Shown here: positions 37,119 to 45,780 of the stretch, in pieces
How the letters are laid out: every line of letters starts with the position of its first letter
Position numbering within the stretch: position 1 is the stretch's first letter
Source: Polycladidibacter hongkongensis
GTDB taxonomy: Bacteria; Pseudomonadota; Alphaproteobacteria; Rhizobiales; Stappiaceae
NCBI RefSeq assembly: GCF_001561995.1
Contig: NZ_LLWC01000009.1
Location: forward strand, 248,001-312,000
DNA length: 64,000 nucleotides
Reading direction: 5' to 3'
Program-made: the position numbers and the translations under genes
Notes under the pieces: model-generated
Database searches by the model: none
Seen by the model: only the letters and a program-made list of their open reading frames with translations
What the model was told of the DNA's origin: nothing

Positions 37119-37511
37119 ATCAATGCCTTTTACTATCTCTTTCAAACACAGCAATGCCACTCCCCCTGTGATTTGCCAAGAACAAGCAGCATTATTCCTA
37201 TCTCCTGCGTGTTTTTGTTGAAAATAACCCAAATTTGGCGCGCGGGCGCTGGAAATATTCTGTTGCGGGTCAAACTTCTCTACAGTTTTTGCGCAATATT
37301 TCCGCGGGATCGGTGCAAAAACAGCTAGAAACTACCAATTCTCAAGGAAAACTCGTTTTGGACCCAAAAACCGGTTGATCGTTGGCGGCTGCACAATGTA
37401 CTCACTCTATGCGTATTAATACAAATTGGCGCAATTAGTTGCCAATTGTTCAGTTGAGCGATGCTTGTAATGGCATATATCTTGCCATCCGGTGCATCTG
37501 GGGGAGAATAA
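37119..37511. other. Intergenic region upstream of the liv operon
   Basis: About 390 bases with no convincing gene. It separates the nitroreductase gene from livG and should hold both promoters. No operator or riboswitch was recognised. Confidence 0.5.
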
Positions 37512-38282
37512 ATGCTGGAAGTTGACCAGCTGACAAAGAGCTTCGGCGGGTTCAAGGCCGTTCAGTCTTGTTCGCTATCCGTTAAAGAAGGCACGATAAC
37601 AGGGCTCGTCGGGCCAAACGGTGCAGGCAAGACCACGCTCTTTAATCTAATCGCCGGCGCATTCCAGCCAACGTCCGGCTCCATTCACTTTATGGGCAAG
37701 GATGTGACAAGCCTTAGCTCAGATAAGTTGTTCCACCGTGGTTTGGTTCGTACATTTCAGATCCCCCATGAATTTCATCGGTTAACGGTGCTGGAAAACC
37801 TCATGTTGGTGCCGGAAAACCAGCTGGGGGAGAACTTGCTGGCCAATTGGTTGCGCTCGGGGCAGGTACGGGCACAGGAAGAATTAACCCGCCAAAAAGC
37901 TTGGGAAACTCTGGAGTTCCTTGAGCTGACCCACGTGGCAGACGAGCGCGCTGGCAATCTTTCCGGTGGCCAGAAAAAGCTGCTTGAGCTTGGCCGTACC
38001 ATGATGACAGACGCCAAATTGGTGCTGCTGGATGAGCCCGCCGCCGGAGTAAACCGGACCCTATTGCGCAAACTGGAAGAAAAGATCCAGATCCTCAACA
38101 AAGAGCGCGGCTACACATTCATGCTGATCGAGCACGATATGGAAATGATCGAAAAGCTCTGCGATCCCGTTATTTGTATGGCCGAAGGCTCTGTCCTCAT
38201 TGCGGGTAGTTTTGCCCAAGTGCGCTCCGATAAACGCGTGCTGGAAGCCTATTTGGGTGAAGTTGTAGGAGATGCGGCATGA
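37512..38282 (+). CDS. livG: Branched-chain amino-acid-type ABC transporter ATP-binding protein LivG
   Basis: LivG is one of two ATPases of a HAAT-family amino-acid/amide importer. It has Walker A GPNGAGKTT, signature LSGGQKKLLELGR and Walker B LVLLDEPAAG, followed by the LivG-type C-terminal tail (GSFAQVRSDKRVLEAYLG). It starts behind a strong GGGGGAG and overlaps livF by four bases. It is the first gene of a five-gene operon. Confidence 0.94.
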   Translation: MLEVDQLTKSFGGFKAVQSCSLSVKEGTITGLVGPNGAGKTTLFNLIAGAFQPTSGSIHFMGKDVTSLSSDKLFHRGLVRTFQIPHEFHRLTVLENLMLVPENQLGENLLANWLRSGQVRAQEELTRQKAWETLEFLELTHVADERAGNLSGGQKKLLELGRTMMTDAKLVLLDEPAAGVNRTLLRKLEEKIQILNKERGYTFMLIEHDMEMIEKLCDPVICMAEGSVLIAGSFAQVRSDKRVLEAYLGEVVGDAA

Positions 38283-39004
38283 CCAACACATCTAAAACAA
38301 CACCTACCTTGGTGATGAAAGACGTGCGCGCCGGCTACGGTGATGCTGATATCCTGCATGACATCAATATCAAGGTTGCGCGCAGGGAAATAGTCTCCAT
38401 CATCGGCCCCAATGGAGCTGGCAAATCGACAGCAATGAAAGCTGTGTTCGGCCTTTTGAATGTCCGCGGCGGCTCCATTACCGTCGCCGGGCAGGATATG
38501 ACCGGCTGGAAGCCGAATAAAATTGTGCAAAATGGCGTTTGCTACGTACCTCAGGTGAACAACGTTTTCCGTGAGATGACGGTGTTGGAAAATCTGGAAA
38601 TGGGGGCATTTTTGCGCAAAGGCGACTTCACCGCCGCCCTTGACCGGGTTTTCTCCCTGTTTCCGGATTTGCGCGAGCGCCGTTCCGCCATGGCCGGTTC
38701 CCTCTCGGGCGGTCAGCGCCAAATGGTGGCTATGGGCCGCGCCTTGATGCTGGATCCGGTATTGCTATTGTTAGATGAGCCAACAGCAGGCCTCTCTCCA
38801 AAATACATGGAGCAGATTTTCGAAATCACCCGCTCGGTCCGAGATACGGATGTTTCCATTTTGCTTGTTGAGCAACATGCCAAGCAGGCACTGACATTTT
38901 CTGATCGTGCCTATGTGCTTGCAGCAGGGCAAAACCGCCACGAAGGCACAGGCGAGGGGCTGCTGGCCGATCGCGAAGTCGCAGAAATGTTCCTTGGCGG
39001 ATAG
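38279..39004 (+). CDS. livF: Branched-chain amino-acid-type ABC transporter ATP-binding protein LivF
   Basis: LivF is the second ATPase of the importer. It has Walker A GPNGAGKST, signature LSGGQRQMVAMGR and Walker B LLLLDEPTAGLSP, with the typical LVEQHAKQALTFSDRAYVL. The ATGA overlap with livG shows translational coupling. Length 241 aa is normal. Confidence 0.94.
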   Translation: MTNTSKTTPTLVMKDVRAGYGDADILHDINIKVARREIVSIIGPNGAGKSTAMKAVFGLLNVRGGSITVAGQDMTGWKPNKIVQNGVCYVPQVNNVFREMTVLENLEMGAFLRKGDFTAALDRVFSLFPDLRERRSAMAGSLSGGQRQMVAMGRALMLDPVLLLLDEPTAGLSPKYMEQIFEITRSVRDTDVSILLVEQHAKQALTFSDRAYVLAAGQNRHEGTGEGLLADREVAEMFLGG

Positions 39005-39019
39005 GCAGGGCAAGAGAAA

Positions 39020-39892
39020 ATGACACTCCTTGAACTAATGAATTTCTACGTGATCCCCGGCTTGGTGCTCGGGTCGATCTATGCTGTCGGCGCTGTCGGC
39101 ATTACCCTTGTTTTTGGTATCCTGCGTTTCGCCCACTTGGCGCACGGTGATCTGGCCACTTTCGGTGCCTTTGCCGCGCTTGCCGTCGTCACGGCCTCTG
39201 GCATAAGCCCGTGGGCGGCGCTGCCGATTGCCATGGCACTATGTGCACTTATCGCCATTGGTATCGATAAGGTCTTCTATGATTACCTAACCGACCGGCC
39301 AAAAATCATTACCGTGATGGCCTCGCTTGGCATCGCGCTCATGCTGCGGGCCGTCATTCAGGTAATCTGGGGCGTGGATACGGAAACATACAGCCGAGGC
39401 CTCGTCCGTCCCGAAAACTATTGGGGCCTGCGCCTTCGAGATCGTGAGATTTTCACCATGCTTGCGATGTTCGCCATTGTTGGTGTGCTCTGGGTGTTCT
39501 TGCAAAAGACAAAATGGGGCAAGGCCATGCGCGCCATGTCGGATAACCCGGATCTGGCCTTGCTCTCTGGTGTCGATAACCGCCGTACAACCATGCTGAC
39601 CTGGGCCATTGTCGGGGCGCTTTGCGCCGCCTCGGGCTTCTTCCTCGGTCTAAACACCGAGCTGAAGGCTCTCATGGGATGGACAATGTTGCTGCCCATG
39701 TTCGCTGCGGCAATCCTTGGCGGTGTCGGCCGCGTTGAAGGCGCGGTGCTTGGCGGGCTTGTCGTCGGCGTGGCTGAGGAGCTGTCCGTGCTGGTTCTGC
39801 CTAGCGAGTATAAAGCCGCCATGGCCTTTGTCATCCTTCTTCTCATTCTTTTGGTCAGGCCCACGGGCTTGCTCAAAGGCAAACTACTTTAA
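39020..39892 (+). CDS. livH: Branched-chain amino-acid-type ABC transporter permease LivH
   Basis: LivH is an integral inner-membrane permease with about eight helices. The family features YAVGAVGITLVFGILRFAHLAHGDL and AAILGGVGRVEGAVLGGLVVG are present. Length 290 aa is normal. It lies 15 bases after livF and 12 before livM. Confidence 0.93.
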   Translation: MTLLELMNFYVIPGLVLGSIYAVGAVGITLVFGILRFAHLAHGDLATFGAFAALAVVTASGISPWAALPIAMALCALIAIGIDKVFYDYLTDRPKIITVMASLGIALMLRAVIQVIWGVDTETYSRGLVRPENYWGLRLRDREIFTMLAMFAIVGVLWVFLQKTKWGKAMRAMSDNPDLALLSGVDNRRTTMLTWAIVGALCAASGFFLGLNTELKALMGWTMLLPMFAAAILGGVGRVEGAVLGGLVVGVAEELSVLVLPSEYKAAMAFVILLLILLVRPTGLLKGKLL

Positions 39893-39904
39893 GGGGCGGC
39901 TGGC

Positions 39905-40852
39905 ATGGAAATTCCAGGGATCCTGATCTACGCCATGTCCATGGCAATCTTCATGGGCATTTACGCTATTCTTGCACTGGGGCTGAACATCCAGTGGGGC
40001 TTTACCGGCCTGTTTAATGCTGGTATCGCCGGATTCTTTGCGGTTGGCGCCTACACCTCCGCCTTGGTAACCAGCGCGCTAAGCGCTAACCACTTGGGCG
40101 GGCTGGATTTGCCGGTGCCCGTGGGCTGGGCCGCTGCCATGCTCGTGGCGGGCCTCGTCGCGTGGCCTATCGGCAAAATATGCTTGCGCTTCCGCTCCGA
40201 TTATCTGGCCATCGCCACCATCGGTGTGGCTGAGATCATTCGCTTGGTAATTAAGTCAGAAGGCTGGCTCACCGGCGGCGCACGCGGTGTCACCAAAATT
40301 CCACGGCCTCTGGCCTCGGATAATTATGCACTCTCCGAGCTCTCTTATCTTGCGCTCGTCGTGATTGTGCTTTTCTGTATTTACCTGCTGGTTGAAAAGC
40401 AGTTGAAAGCGCCTTGGGGCCGCATGATGCGCGGTATCCGCGATAATGAGCTGGCTGCAAACGCCATGGGTAAAAACATCGAGCGCCGTCGCCTAGAGGC
40501 GTTCATCTTCGGTGCGGCCATCATGGGGTTGGGCGGGGCAATGCTGGCCCACTACTACCGTTCGATCACACCAGAAGCGATTGATCCGATGATCGCCACT
40601 TTCCTTGTCTGGATCATGTTGATCCTTGGCGGCTCGGGCAATAACCGCGGTGCCATTTTGGGAGTGGTCGTTGTCTGGACGATCTGGTCCATGTCCGAGT
40701 TCGTTACCGATCAGCTGCCAGAGGAATACGCGATCAAAGCCAAATATATGCGCGTGTTTATCATCGGCTTGATGCTGCAACTGGTCCTGCGTTTCCGCCC
40801 CGAAGGCATCTTGCCAGAGGCGGATCAGAAATCTGCTCAGCGTCGAAAATAA
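39905..40852 (+). CDS. livM: Branched-chain amino-acid-type ABC transporter permease LivM
   Basis: LivM is the second permease. The pattern ALGLNIQWGFTGLFNAGIAGF, the EIIRL segment and the GRMMRGIRDNELAANAMGK loop are typical. About eight to ten membrane segments are visible. It ends about 100 bases before the binding-protein gene, which has its own AGGAGG site. Confidence 0.93.
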   Translation: MEIPGILIYAMSMAIFMGIYAILALGLNIQWGFTGLFNAGIAGFFAVGAYTSALVTSALSANHLGGLDLPVPVGWAAAMLVAGLVAWPIGKICLRFRSDYLAIATIGVAEIIRLVIKSEGWLTGGARGVTKIPRPLASDNYALSELSYLALVVIVLFCIYLLVEKQLKAPWGRMMRGIRDNELAANAMGKNIERRRLEAFIFGAAIMGLGGAMLAHYYRSITPEAIDPMIATFLVWIMLILGGSGNNRGAILGVVVVWTIWSMSEFVTDQLPEEYAIKAKYMRVFIIGLMLQLVLRFRPEGILPEADQKSAQRRK

Positions 40853-40958
40853 CAAGAAGCAAGAGGAGGGGATGCGCAGCCCGCGCACCCAACTTCCCGA
40901 TAATCTTTGTGAATACGCCTTGCCTGCAAGGCATCTAAAACCCTTTTAGGAGGAAACT

Positions 40959-42161
40959 ATGAAACTTACTCATCTCGTTGTTGCTGCAAGCCTGTTTGGC
41001 TCCACCGCACTTGTTGCAAATTCTGCTGCTGCCGATGTGAAAGTCGGTCTGTTGGGCGGTATTTCTGGCCCAATCGCTGCGATGGCCCCGCCAATGATTG
41101 ATGCTGCAAAGCTGGCGTTCGCACAGGTGAATGAGCAGGGCGGCGTTCTGGGCGGCCAGAAAATCGTAACCGTTGTGGGCGATAGTGCATGTAATCCGCA
41201 AAACGGTGTGGATGCAGCCTCCAAGCTTGTCAACGTAGAGCAGGTGACCGCTCTGGTCGGCCCACATTGCTCCGGCCCGGTTATCGCAGTTGCAAACTCC
41301 GTTGCAGCACCTGCAGGCGTTGCCTTGATCACCCCGTCTGGCACGTCCCCGGAAATCACCGGTCTGGACGACAAAGGCACCGTCTACCGCACCGTACCTT
41401 CTGATGACTACCAAGGCCGTGCGCTGGCTCGTACGCTGGTTGCACAAGGCACCAAGAACGTCGCCGTTGCATACTTGAACAACGACTATGGATCCGGTCT
41501 TGCTGGTGCGTTTAAAGCTGAGTTTGAAACACAGGGTGGCAAAATCTCCGGTTACGCGGCGCATGAAGAAGGCAAAGCATCTTACCGCACCAACCTTGCA
41601 GAATTGTCCCGCGGTGGCGCCGACACACTGGTTATTTTTGACTACGGCGATGGCTCCGGTCTAACCATTTTGCGCCAAGCGCTTGAGAATGGCTTCTTCA
41701 CCAACTTTGTTGGCGGTGATGGCATGAAGTCTGATGCACCTATCAAAGAACTGGGTGCAGAAAACCTCACCACATTTGTAGCATCCTCCCCAATGGGTGA
41801 GGCCTCTAGCAGCCTCGATAGCTTCAACAAGGCCTTCACCGCAGCTGGCGGTAGCGCGGATGCGATCTTCGTTGCCAACTCCTACGATGCTGCCTTTGTG
41901 CTTGCTCTGGCAATCGAGAAAGCTGGCGGCGACAAAGCCAAAGTTCCTGCTGCTATTTCTGCTGTTTCCGATGGCAAAGGCGAAGCTGTTGCCGCTGGCG
42001 AATGGAAGAAAGCTGTTGAGCTGATCAAAGCTGGCAAGGAGATCGATTACAAGGGCGCCGCTGGCGACCTGAACTTCGATGCGAACGGCGATGTACCTGG
42101 CGCCTACGGCCTCTTCTCTATTGACGGTGAGAGCTTCAAGCTTCAGACCCCGATGAACTAA
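40959..42161 (+). CDS. livK: Periplasmic substrate-binding protein of the Liv-type transporter
   Basis: This is a type I periplasmic binding protein, the receptor for the livGFHM importer. A signal peptide ends near NSAAA/DVKVG. The Leu/Ile/Val-binding pattern is present (VGLLGGISGPIAAM, VGPHCSGPVIAVANSVAAPAGVALITPSGTSPE, AYLNNDYGSGLAGAFKAEF). The 400 aa length is normal. The exact ligand (branched-chain amino acid, amide or other) cannot be told from sequence. It ends the operon and is followed by a terminator. Confidence 0.92.
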   Translation: MKLTHLVVAASLFGSTALVANSAAADVKVGLLGGISGPIAAMAPPMIDAAKLAFAQVNEQGGVLGGQKIVTVVGDSACNPQNGVDAASKLVNVEQVTALVGPHCSGPVIAVANSVAAPAGVALITPSGTSPEITGLDDKGTVYRTVPSDDYQGRALARTLVAQGTKNVAVAYLNNDYGSGLAGAFKAEFETQGGKISGYAAHEEGKASYRTNLAELSRGGADTLVIFDYGDGSGLTILRQALENGFFTNFVGGDGMKSDAPIKELGAENLTTFVASSPMGEASSSLDSFNKAFTAAGGSADAIFVANSYDAAFVLALAIEKAGGDKAKVPAAISAVSDGKGEAVAAGEWKKAVELIKAGKEIDYKGAAGDLNFDANGDVPGAYGLFSIDGESFKLQTPMN

Positions 42162-42185
42162 GCACGTAGTGCAGCAATTAAAACG

Positions 42186-42216
42186 AAAAGGCCGGGTCAT
42201 AGCACCCGGCCTTTTT
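42186..42216 (+). terminator. Terminator after the liv operon
   Basis: A perfect 8-base stem (GGCCGGGT / ACCCGGCC) with a 6-base loop is followed by TTTTT, 28 bases after the binding-protein stop. Confidence 0.9.
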
Positions 42217-42284
42217 CATTGTGGATAATCGTGGGGTCGGAGCCTGATCAAGACTGATTCTCAAGGCTCCAAAGTACCACTAGC

Positions 42285-42455
42285 CTACTTCGTCAGAATC
42301 AGTTTGCCCAGCTTGGTTATGGTTAGGCGATAGACATCATCATTGTGAGAAATCTGAATTTCTCTTTCACCTTCAAACAGGTCCTTGCTGCTAAGAACCT
42401 TACGCATGTCGCTAGAAAATTTAGCTGTTTCAACGCTTTGTTGTGCAACTGGCAT
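42285..42455 (-). CDS. hemP: Hemin uptake protein HemP
   Basis: Reading the minus strand gives a 56-residue protein with the HemP pattern: a variable N terminus, the SSKDLFEGEREIQISHN segment, and the diagnostic ending YRLTITKLGKLILTK. HemP/HmuP proteins are small factors needed for heme receptor expression or heme uptake in several alpha- and betaproteobacteria. It is divergent from the exbB-exbD-tonB block, and a TGA-N9-TCA iron-responsive box lies in the shared promoter region. Start ATG is preceded by GGAGATCTCCCTC. Confidence 0.9.
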   Translation of the reverse strand: MPVAQQSVETAKFSSDMRKVLSSKDLFEGEREIQISHNDDVYRLTITKLGKLILTK

Positions 42456-42535
42456 GAGGGAGATCTCCTGTTAATCCCAAAGCTGTCTTGTCCCTGCATG
42501 CGTTTTCCAAAAGCACAGGGTCAAACAATATAACT

Positions 42536-42550
42536 TGACTTTCATATTCA
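42536..42550. promoter_or_regulatory. Candidate RirA iron-responsive operator (IRO box)
   Basis: The sequence TGA-CTTTCATAT-TCA is an exact match to the TGA-N9-TCA iron-responsive operator described for RirA in rhizobia. It lies 81 bases upstream of hemP, over its likely core promoter, and 172 bases upstream of the tonB-block start. A rirA-like gene is at the far end of the same block. The motif is short, so a chance match is possible. Confidence 0.6.
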
Positions 42551-42722
42551 TATTTAAGTACAAGTGCAATGCCTGATGTCGCTGAATTGATTATCGCGTC
42601 ACTCAATTGAGCATAAGATGTCTGGCCGTACTATCGTTTGCAAGCCAGTTACGCCTCTCTCCCTCAGTAACAAGCCAGCCTACGGTACTCACAGCAATCA
42701 TTACCCAAACAGGATAATCCAA

Positions 42723-43181
42723 ATGTCGTTTGTTGGTTTATGCAAAGGCAAAATTGCATTTTTTATTGCTCCACTAATTTTCTCTGCCTTCATCGCCTGT
42801 TTTCCCGCTTCAGCGGCGGCAACCGGTTCTGGAAAGCTGATTAAGCTTCAACTGCTTAAGGATGAGCAGGTTGCAGATTCCTGCAGAGTGTCGTTTCTTG
42901 CAAAAAATACAATGGGGACCAGCATTGAGGATCTCTCGCTTGATCTCGTAATCTTTGATCGCGAGGGGGGGCTGGTTGACTTGTTAAGCGTATCGCTCGG
43001 GCGCTTGCCAAACAAAAAGACGCGCGTTCAAGCCTACGATATTGCGGGTGTGAAATGCGAGGGAATTGCAAGCCTGCTCGTCAATGATGTGACCGCCTGC
43101 ACTGGTGAAGCGCTGAACAATGCCGCTTGCTTGGATGCGATGGATATCTCCCATCGCGGACAAATAGAATTGCAGCTTTAA
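42723..43181 (+). CDS. Exported hypothetical protein of the TonB-system operon
   Basis: No characterised family recognised. From the ATG at 42723, which has an AGGA site, the 152 aa product has a basic N terminus, a hydrophobic stretch and a signal-peptide-like end near ASAAA. The mature part has a beta-rich pattern (CRVSFLAKNTMG, LSLDLVIFDREGGLVDLLSV, LGRLPNKKTRVQAYD) and four cysteines that could form disulfides. It starts the exbB-exbD-exbD-tonB operon, 27 bases before exbB, so a periplasmic accessory role in TonB-driven uptake is a reasonable guess. Confidence 0.7.
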   Translation: MSFVGLCKGKIAFFIAPLIFSAFIACFPASAAATGSGKLIKLQLLKDEQVADSCRVSFLAKNTMGTSIEDLSLDLVIFDREGGLVDLLSVSLGRLPNKKTRVQAYDIAGVKCEGIASLLVNDVTACTGEALNNAACLDAMDISHRGQIELQL

Positions 43182-43208
43182 GAAACACTTTTAACAAAGA
43201 AATTAGAC

Positions 43209-43940
43209 ATGTCATTTGCCGAACTAACAAAATCCATGGGTCCACTAGGCGAGATCATTGCTATGGGCGGGCCCGTTGTTACCATCCTATTGCTTCTCAG
43301 CATTGTCGCTCTGGCATTAGTAATCGCTAAGTTGTGGCATTTTCGCTGCCTCCATGTTGGTCGCCATCGGGATGTGCGTGGGGCAGTTGCCTTTTGGTCA
43401 TCGGGCCAAAAGGAAAAAGCCATCCTTTCTATACAGAGAAGCAATGGTGCATTGGCCCGTTGCCTGTCTGCTGCGATGAAAAATCACCAGATCGGACAGC
43501 TTAACGAAACGGCACAACGCGAAGAGGCCGAAAGCCAATGCAGCGCTCAGCTTGCCAATATGCGTGCCTACTTGCGTCCACTCGACATGATTGCGCAAAT
43601 TGCGCCGCTTCTGGGCCTATTCGGAACTGTAATCGGGATGATCGAGGCGTTTCAGGCGATGGCAGACGCTGGCGCGCAAGTTGACCCTGCTGCTCTGGCT
43701 GGCGGTATTTGGGTCGCACTGCTGACAACAGCCGTCGGGCTTGCTGTGGCAATTCCAGCTTCGGTAATGACAAGCTACTTTGATGGTCGCGTTGAGAACG
43801 AGCAGCAAGAAATGGAAGTTTTGCTGACCGCAGTGTTTACTCGGGCCGGGTCACGCGCTCAGGAGCCGCAGCGCGCGGCAAATGCGGCAATGGCACATTC
43901 TCAAGAAGTTACAGCACCCCATGCCATTAGCGCAGCGTAG
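43209..43940 (+). CDS. exbB: ExbB/TolQ-family proton channel protein
   Basis: ExbB forms the pentameric inner-membrane channel that, with ExbD, energises TonB. An N-terminal helix (about 20-40), a long cytoplasmic loop, and two C-terminal helices (IAPLLGLFGTVIGMIEAF and LAGGIWVALLTTAVGLAVAIPA) are visible, as in the family. TolQ is an alternative label, but the tonB gene three positions downstream favours ExbB. Length 243 aa. Confidence 0.9.
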   Translation: MSFAELTKSMGPLGEIIAMGGPVVTILLLLSIVALALVIAKLWHFRCLHVGRHRDVRGAVAFWSSGQKEKAILSIQRSNGALARCLSAAMKNHQIGQLNETAQREEAESQCSAQLANMRAYLRPLDMIAQIAPLLGLFGTVIGMIEAFQAMADAGAQVDPAALAGGIWVALLTTAVGLAVAIPASVMTSYFDGRVENEQQEMEVLLTAVFTRAGSRAQEPQRAANAAMAHSQEVTAPHAISAA

Positions 43941-43946
43941 GCTTCA

Positions 43947-44330
43947 ATGCAGATTTCAAGGCAGATAAAGCCGCGCCGTGCCCCCGGACTCACATCGCTG
44001 ATTGACGTCATTTTTCTACTGCTCATGTTTTTTATGCTGGCTTCGACTTTCTCGAAATATCAGCAGCTAAACATCGCCGGAACACAGCAAGGAACAGGGG
44101 TAAGCGAAAGCTCTCGCCCTATAGTGCTGCGAATTGGCAAGCAAGAGGTGGTGTTCGCAGGTAAATCGATGTCCGCTGAAGAGCTTGTCACGCACCTTGA
44201 CGCCAAAGATACGGACAAAGAACGCCTTATTGCGCTGCTGCCAAAAGAAGAGGCAACAGTGCAAGACGCGGTTGATGTCCTCGGAGCGCTCGGGATAGCT
44301 GGGTATAATGCAAAACTGGTTGGCAAATAG
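43947..44330 (+). CDS. exbD: ExbD-family protein, first copy (membrane Asp intact)
   Basis: This is a single-helix ExbD/TolR protein. The membrane segment reads LTSLIDVIFLLLMFFMLAS, with Asp20 at the position of the essential proton-conducting aspartate. A periplasmic domain of about 85 residues follows. It starts six bases after exbB and is followed by a second exbD gene. Confidence 0.9.
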   Translation: MQISRQIKPRRAPGLTSLIDVIFLLLMFFMLASTFSKYQQLNIAGTQQGTGVSESSRPIVLRIGKQEVVFAGKSMSAEELVTHLDAKDTDKERLIALLPKEEATVQDAVDVLGALGIAGYNAKLVGK

Positions 44331-44353
44331 CCAGCAGGCGATGGATAGCAAAC

Positions 44354-44752
44354 ATGCGTTTAGCCGCAAAGAAAACAAAGCCGCCGGTTGAGAACACGAT
44401 ACCTCTGATCAATATTGTGTTTCTAATGTTGATCTTCTTCTTGTTCGCCGGGACGCTGGAACGCGATCCTGCACAGGAAGTATCGCCGGCAATTACACAA
44501 GACATGCCTCAAAGTGAGCGGGCTGCAGAGGCTCTGCAGGTTACATCGGGCGCCAAACTGTTCTACGGCGATACGCCGGTTGAGGTAGAAGATCTAAAAG
44601 AATTCTTGGTTGAAAAAGAGATTTCGCCCGATGCACCACTTCGTTTGGTACCAGACAAGGAGTTAAGTGCGCGTAAGTTTGCCAAGATCCTCTCGGAATT
44701 ACGTAAATACGAGTTTGACAATGTCGTATTGCTGACCAAGAGGGAAAAGTGA
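44354..44752 (+). CDS. exbD: ExbD-family protein, second copy (membrane Asp replaced by Asn)
   Basis: This is a second ExbD/TolR paralogue. Its membrane segment reads TIPLINIVFLMLIFFLFAG. At residue 20, where the first copy and characterised ExbD proteins have the essential Asp, this copy has Asn (codon AAT). It may pair with the first copy as an asymmetric dimer in which only one subunit carries the protonatable residue. The 3' end overlaps the tonB start. Confidence 0.87.
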   Translation: MRLAAKKTKPPVENTIPLINIVFLMLIFFLFAGTLERDPAQEVSPAITQDMPQSERAAEALQVTSGAKLFYGDTPVEVEDLKEFLVEKEISPDAPLRLVPDKELSARKFAKILSELRKYEFDNVVLLTKREK

Positions 44753-45720
44753 TGCAAACCTCAGTAAAGTCGCTGTCTAAGTGGTCATTGGCAATTGCGT
44801 TCGTCATCTCGTCAGCCTTGCATGCTGGGACGTCACTCAGCTTTGTTGAGGAAGAGGAGAAGGTAGAAATAGCCGCTGCCGCTGGGATGGATGTCGCGGT
44901 TGTCGGTTCTCTTGAAGATCTTGTTGCTGGAAACAAGGCAAACATTAGCGCTGCAAAACGATCCGAGCCAAAGACTGCGCCTCCCAAAAAGCTGAAACCA
45001 CTTAAAGAGCCCAAGAAACTGAAGAAGGCTGAATTGAAGCAAATTCAGCCAGCTGCTGAGCCGTTGGAAGAGCCTTTAAAGGCGCCAGTAGAACAGGTTG
45101 AGGGCATTCGTCTGGATGCGGCCAAGCAGCACAAAGCGGCAAAGCCAGTAAAGCCTGTCGCACAAGACAATAAACCGAAGCCGGTGAAGCCAGAGGACAC
45201 GACGGCTGCTAAGCCTGTTGAGGTAGCGCAGTCTGAAAAGGCCGAGCCGGTCAAGGCGATAAAGACCAAAGTCAAGCCGGTAACTAAACCAAAGCCTAAG
45301 AAGGTAGCAAGAGCGCCACAAAAAAAAGGCGCCAAGCTCACCCAGAAGAAAGGCCAGGCAGGGCAAGCAAAGCGGGCGACACAAGGCGGTAGCAAGGTTA
45401 ATACCGGCGTTAGCGCGCAAGCGGGCAATGCTGCAAGGGACAACTATAAAGGGTCTGTACAACGCAAGATACGTAATGCATTAGAGCGTGAAGTCAGTCG
45501 GCGGCGCCGTTACAGCAAGCTCTATGGTGAAGTTGTGTTTTCTTTCACCATTGATCGTTCTGGCGGGGTCTTAAAGGCAGCTATTATCAAAGGCAGCGGT
45601 AAGGCCGCCTTTGATAAGCTTGCGTTGAAAGCCGCAAGCCGGGCATCATTTAAAGCGGTTCCAAGGGAAATTCCCGCGCCAATAAAGTTCAGCTTAACCT
45701 TTAGGCGAGGACGCAGATAG
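44752..45720 (+). CDS. tonB: TonB energy-transducing protein
   Basis: TonB couples the ExbBD motor to outer-membrane receptors. Features are an N-terminal helix (about 10-30), a long Lys/Pro/Ala-rich periplasm-spanning linker (about 75-220, with many KPVKP-type repeats) and a C-terminal TonB domain (YGEVVFSFTIDRSGGVLKAAIIKGSG in part, ending FSLTFRRGRR). The ATG overlaps the exbD stop (ATGA-type overlap) and is preceded by GAGGGA. Its location beside hemP suggests service to a heme or siderophore receptor located elsewhere. Confidence 0.9.
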   Translation: MQTSVKSLSKWSLAIAFVISSALHAGTSLSFVEEEEKVEIAAAAGMDVAVVGSLEDLVAGNKANISAAKRSEPKTAPPKKLKPLKEPKKLKKAELKQIQPAAEPLEEPLKAPVEQVEGIRLDAAKQHKAAKPVKPVAQDNKPKPVKPEDTTAAKPVEVAQSEKAEPVKAIKTKVKPVTKPKPKKVARAPQKKGAKLTQKKGQAGQAKRATQGGSKVNTGVSAQAGNAARDNYKGSVQRKIRNALEREVSRRRRYSKLYGEVVFSFTIDRSGGVLKAAIIKGSGKAAFDKLALKAASRASFKAVPREIPAPIKFSLTFRRGRR

Positions 45721-45726
45721 TAAAAT

Positions 45727-45755
45727 GCCCGCTGAGGTTTTTACTCAGCGGGCTT
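45727..45755. terminator. Bidirectional terminator between tonB and rirA
   Basis: A perfect 10-base stem (GCCCGCTGAG / CTCAGCGGGC) with a 7-base loop lies between the convergent tonB and rirA stops. On the plus strand it is followed by TT and on the minus strand by ATTTTA, so it may serve both genes. Confidence 0.8.
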
Positions 45756-45780
45756 AAAAGCAAGCGCAACAAGCGGTCAG

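Noticed and set aside
42580..42612. Second iron-responsive box near TGATTATCGCGTCA and the CTCAATTGAG palindrome
   Set aside because: The spacing is eight rather than nine bases, and the palindrome does not match a known regulator pattern.
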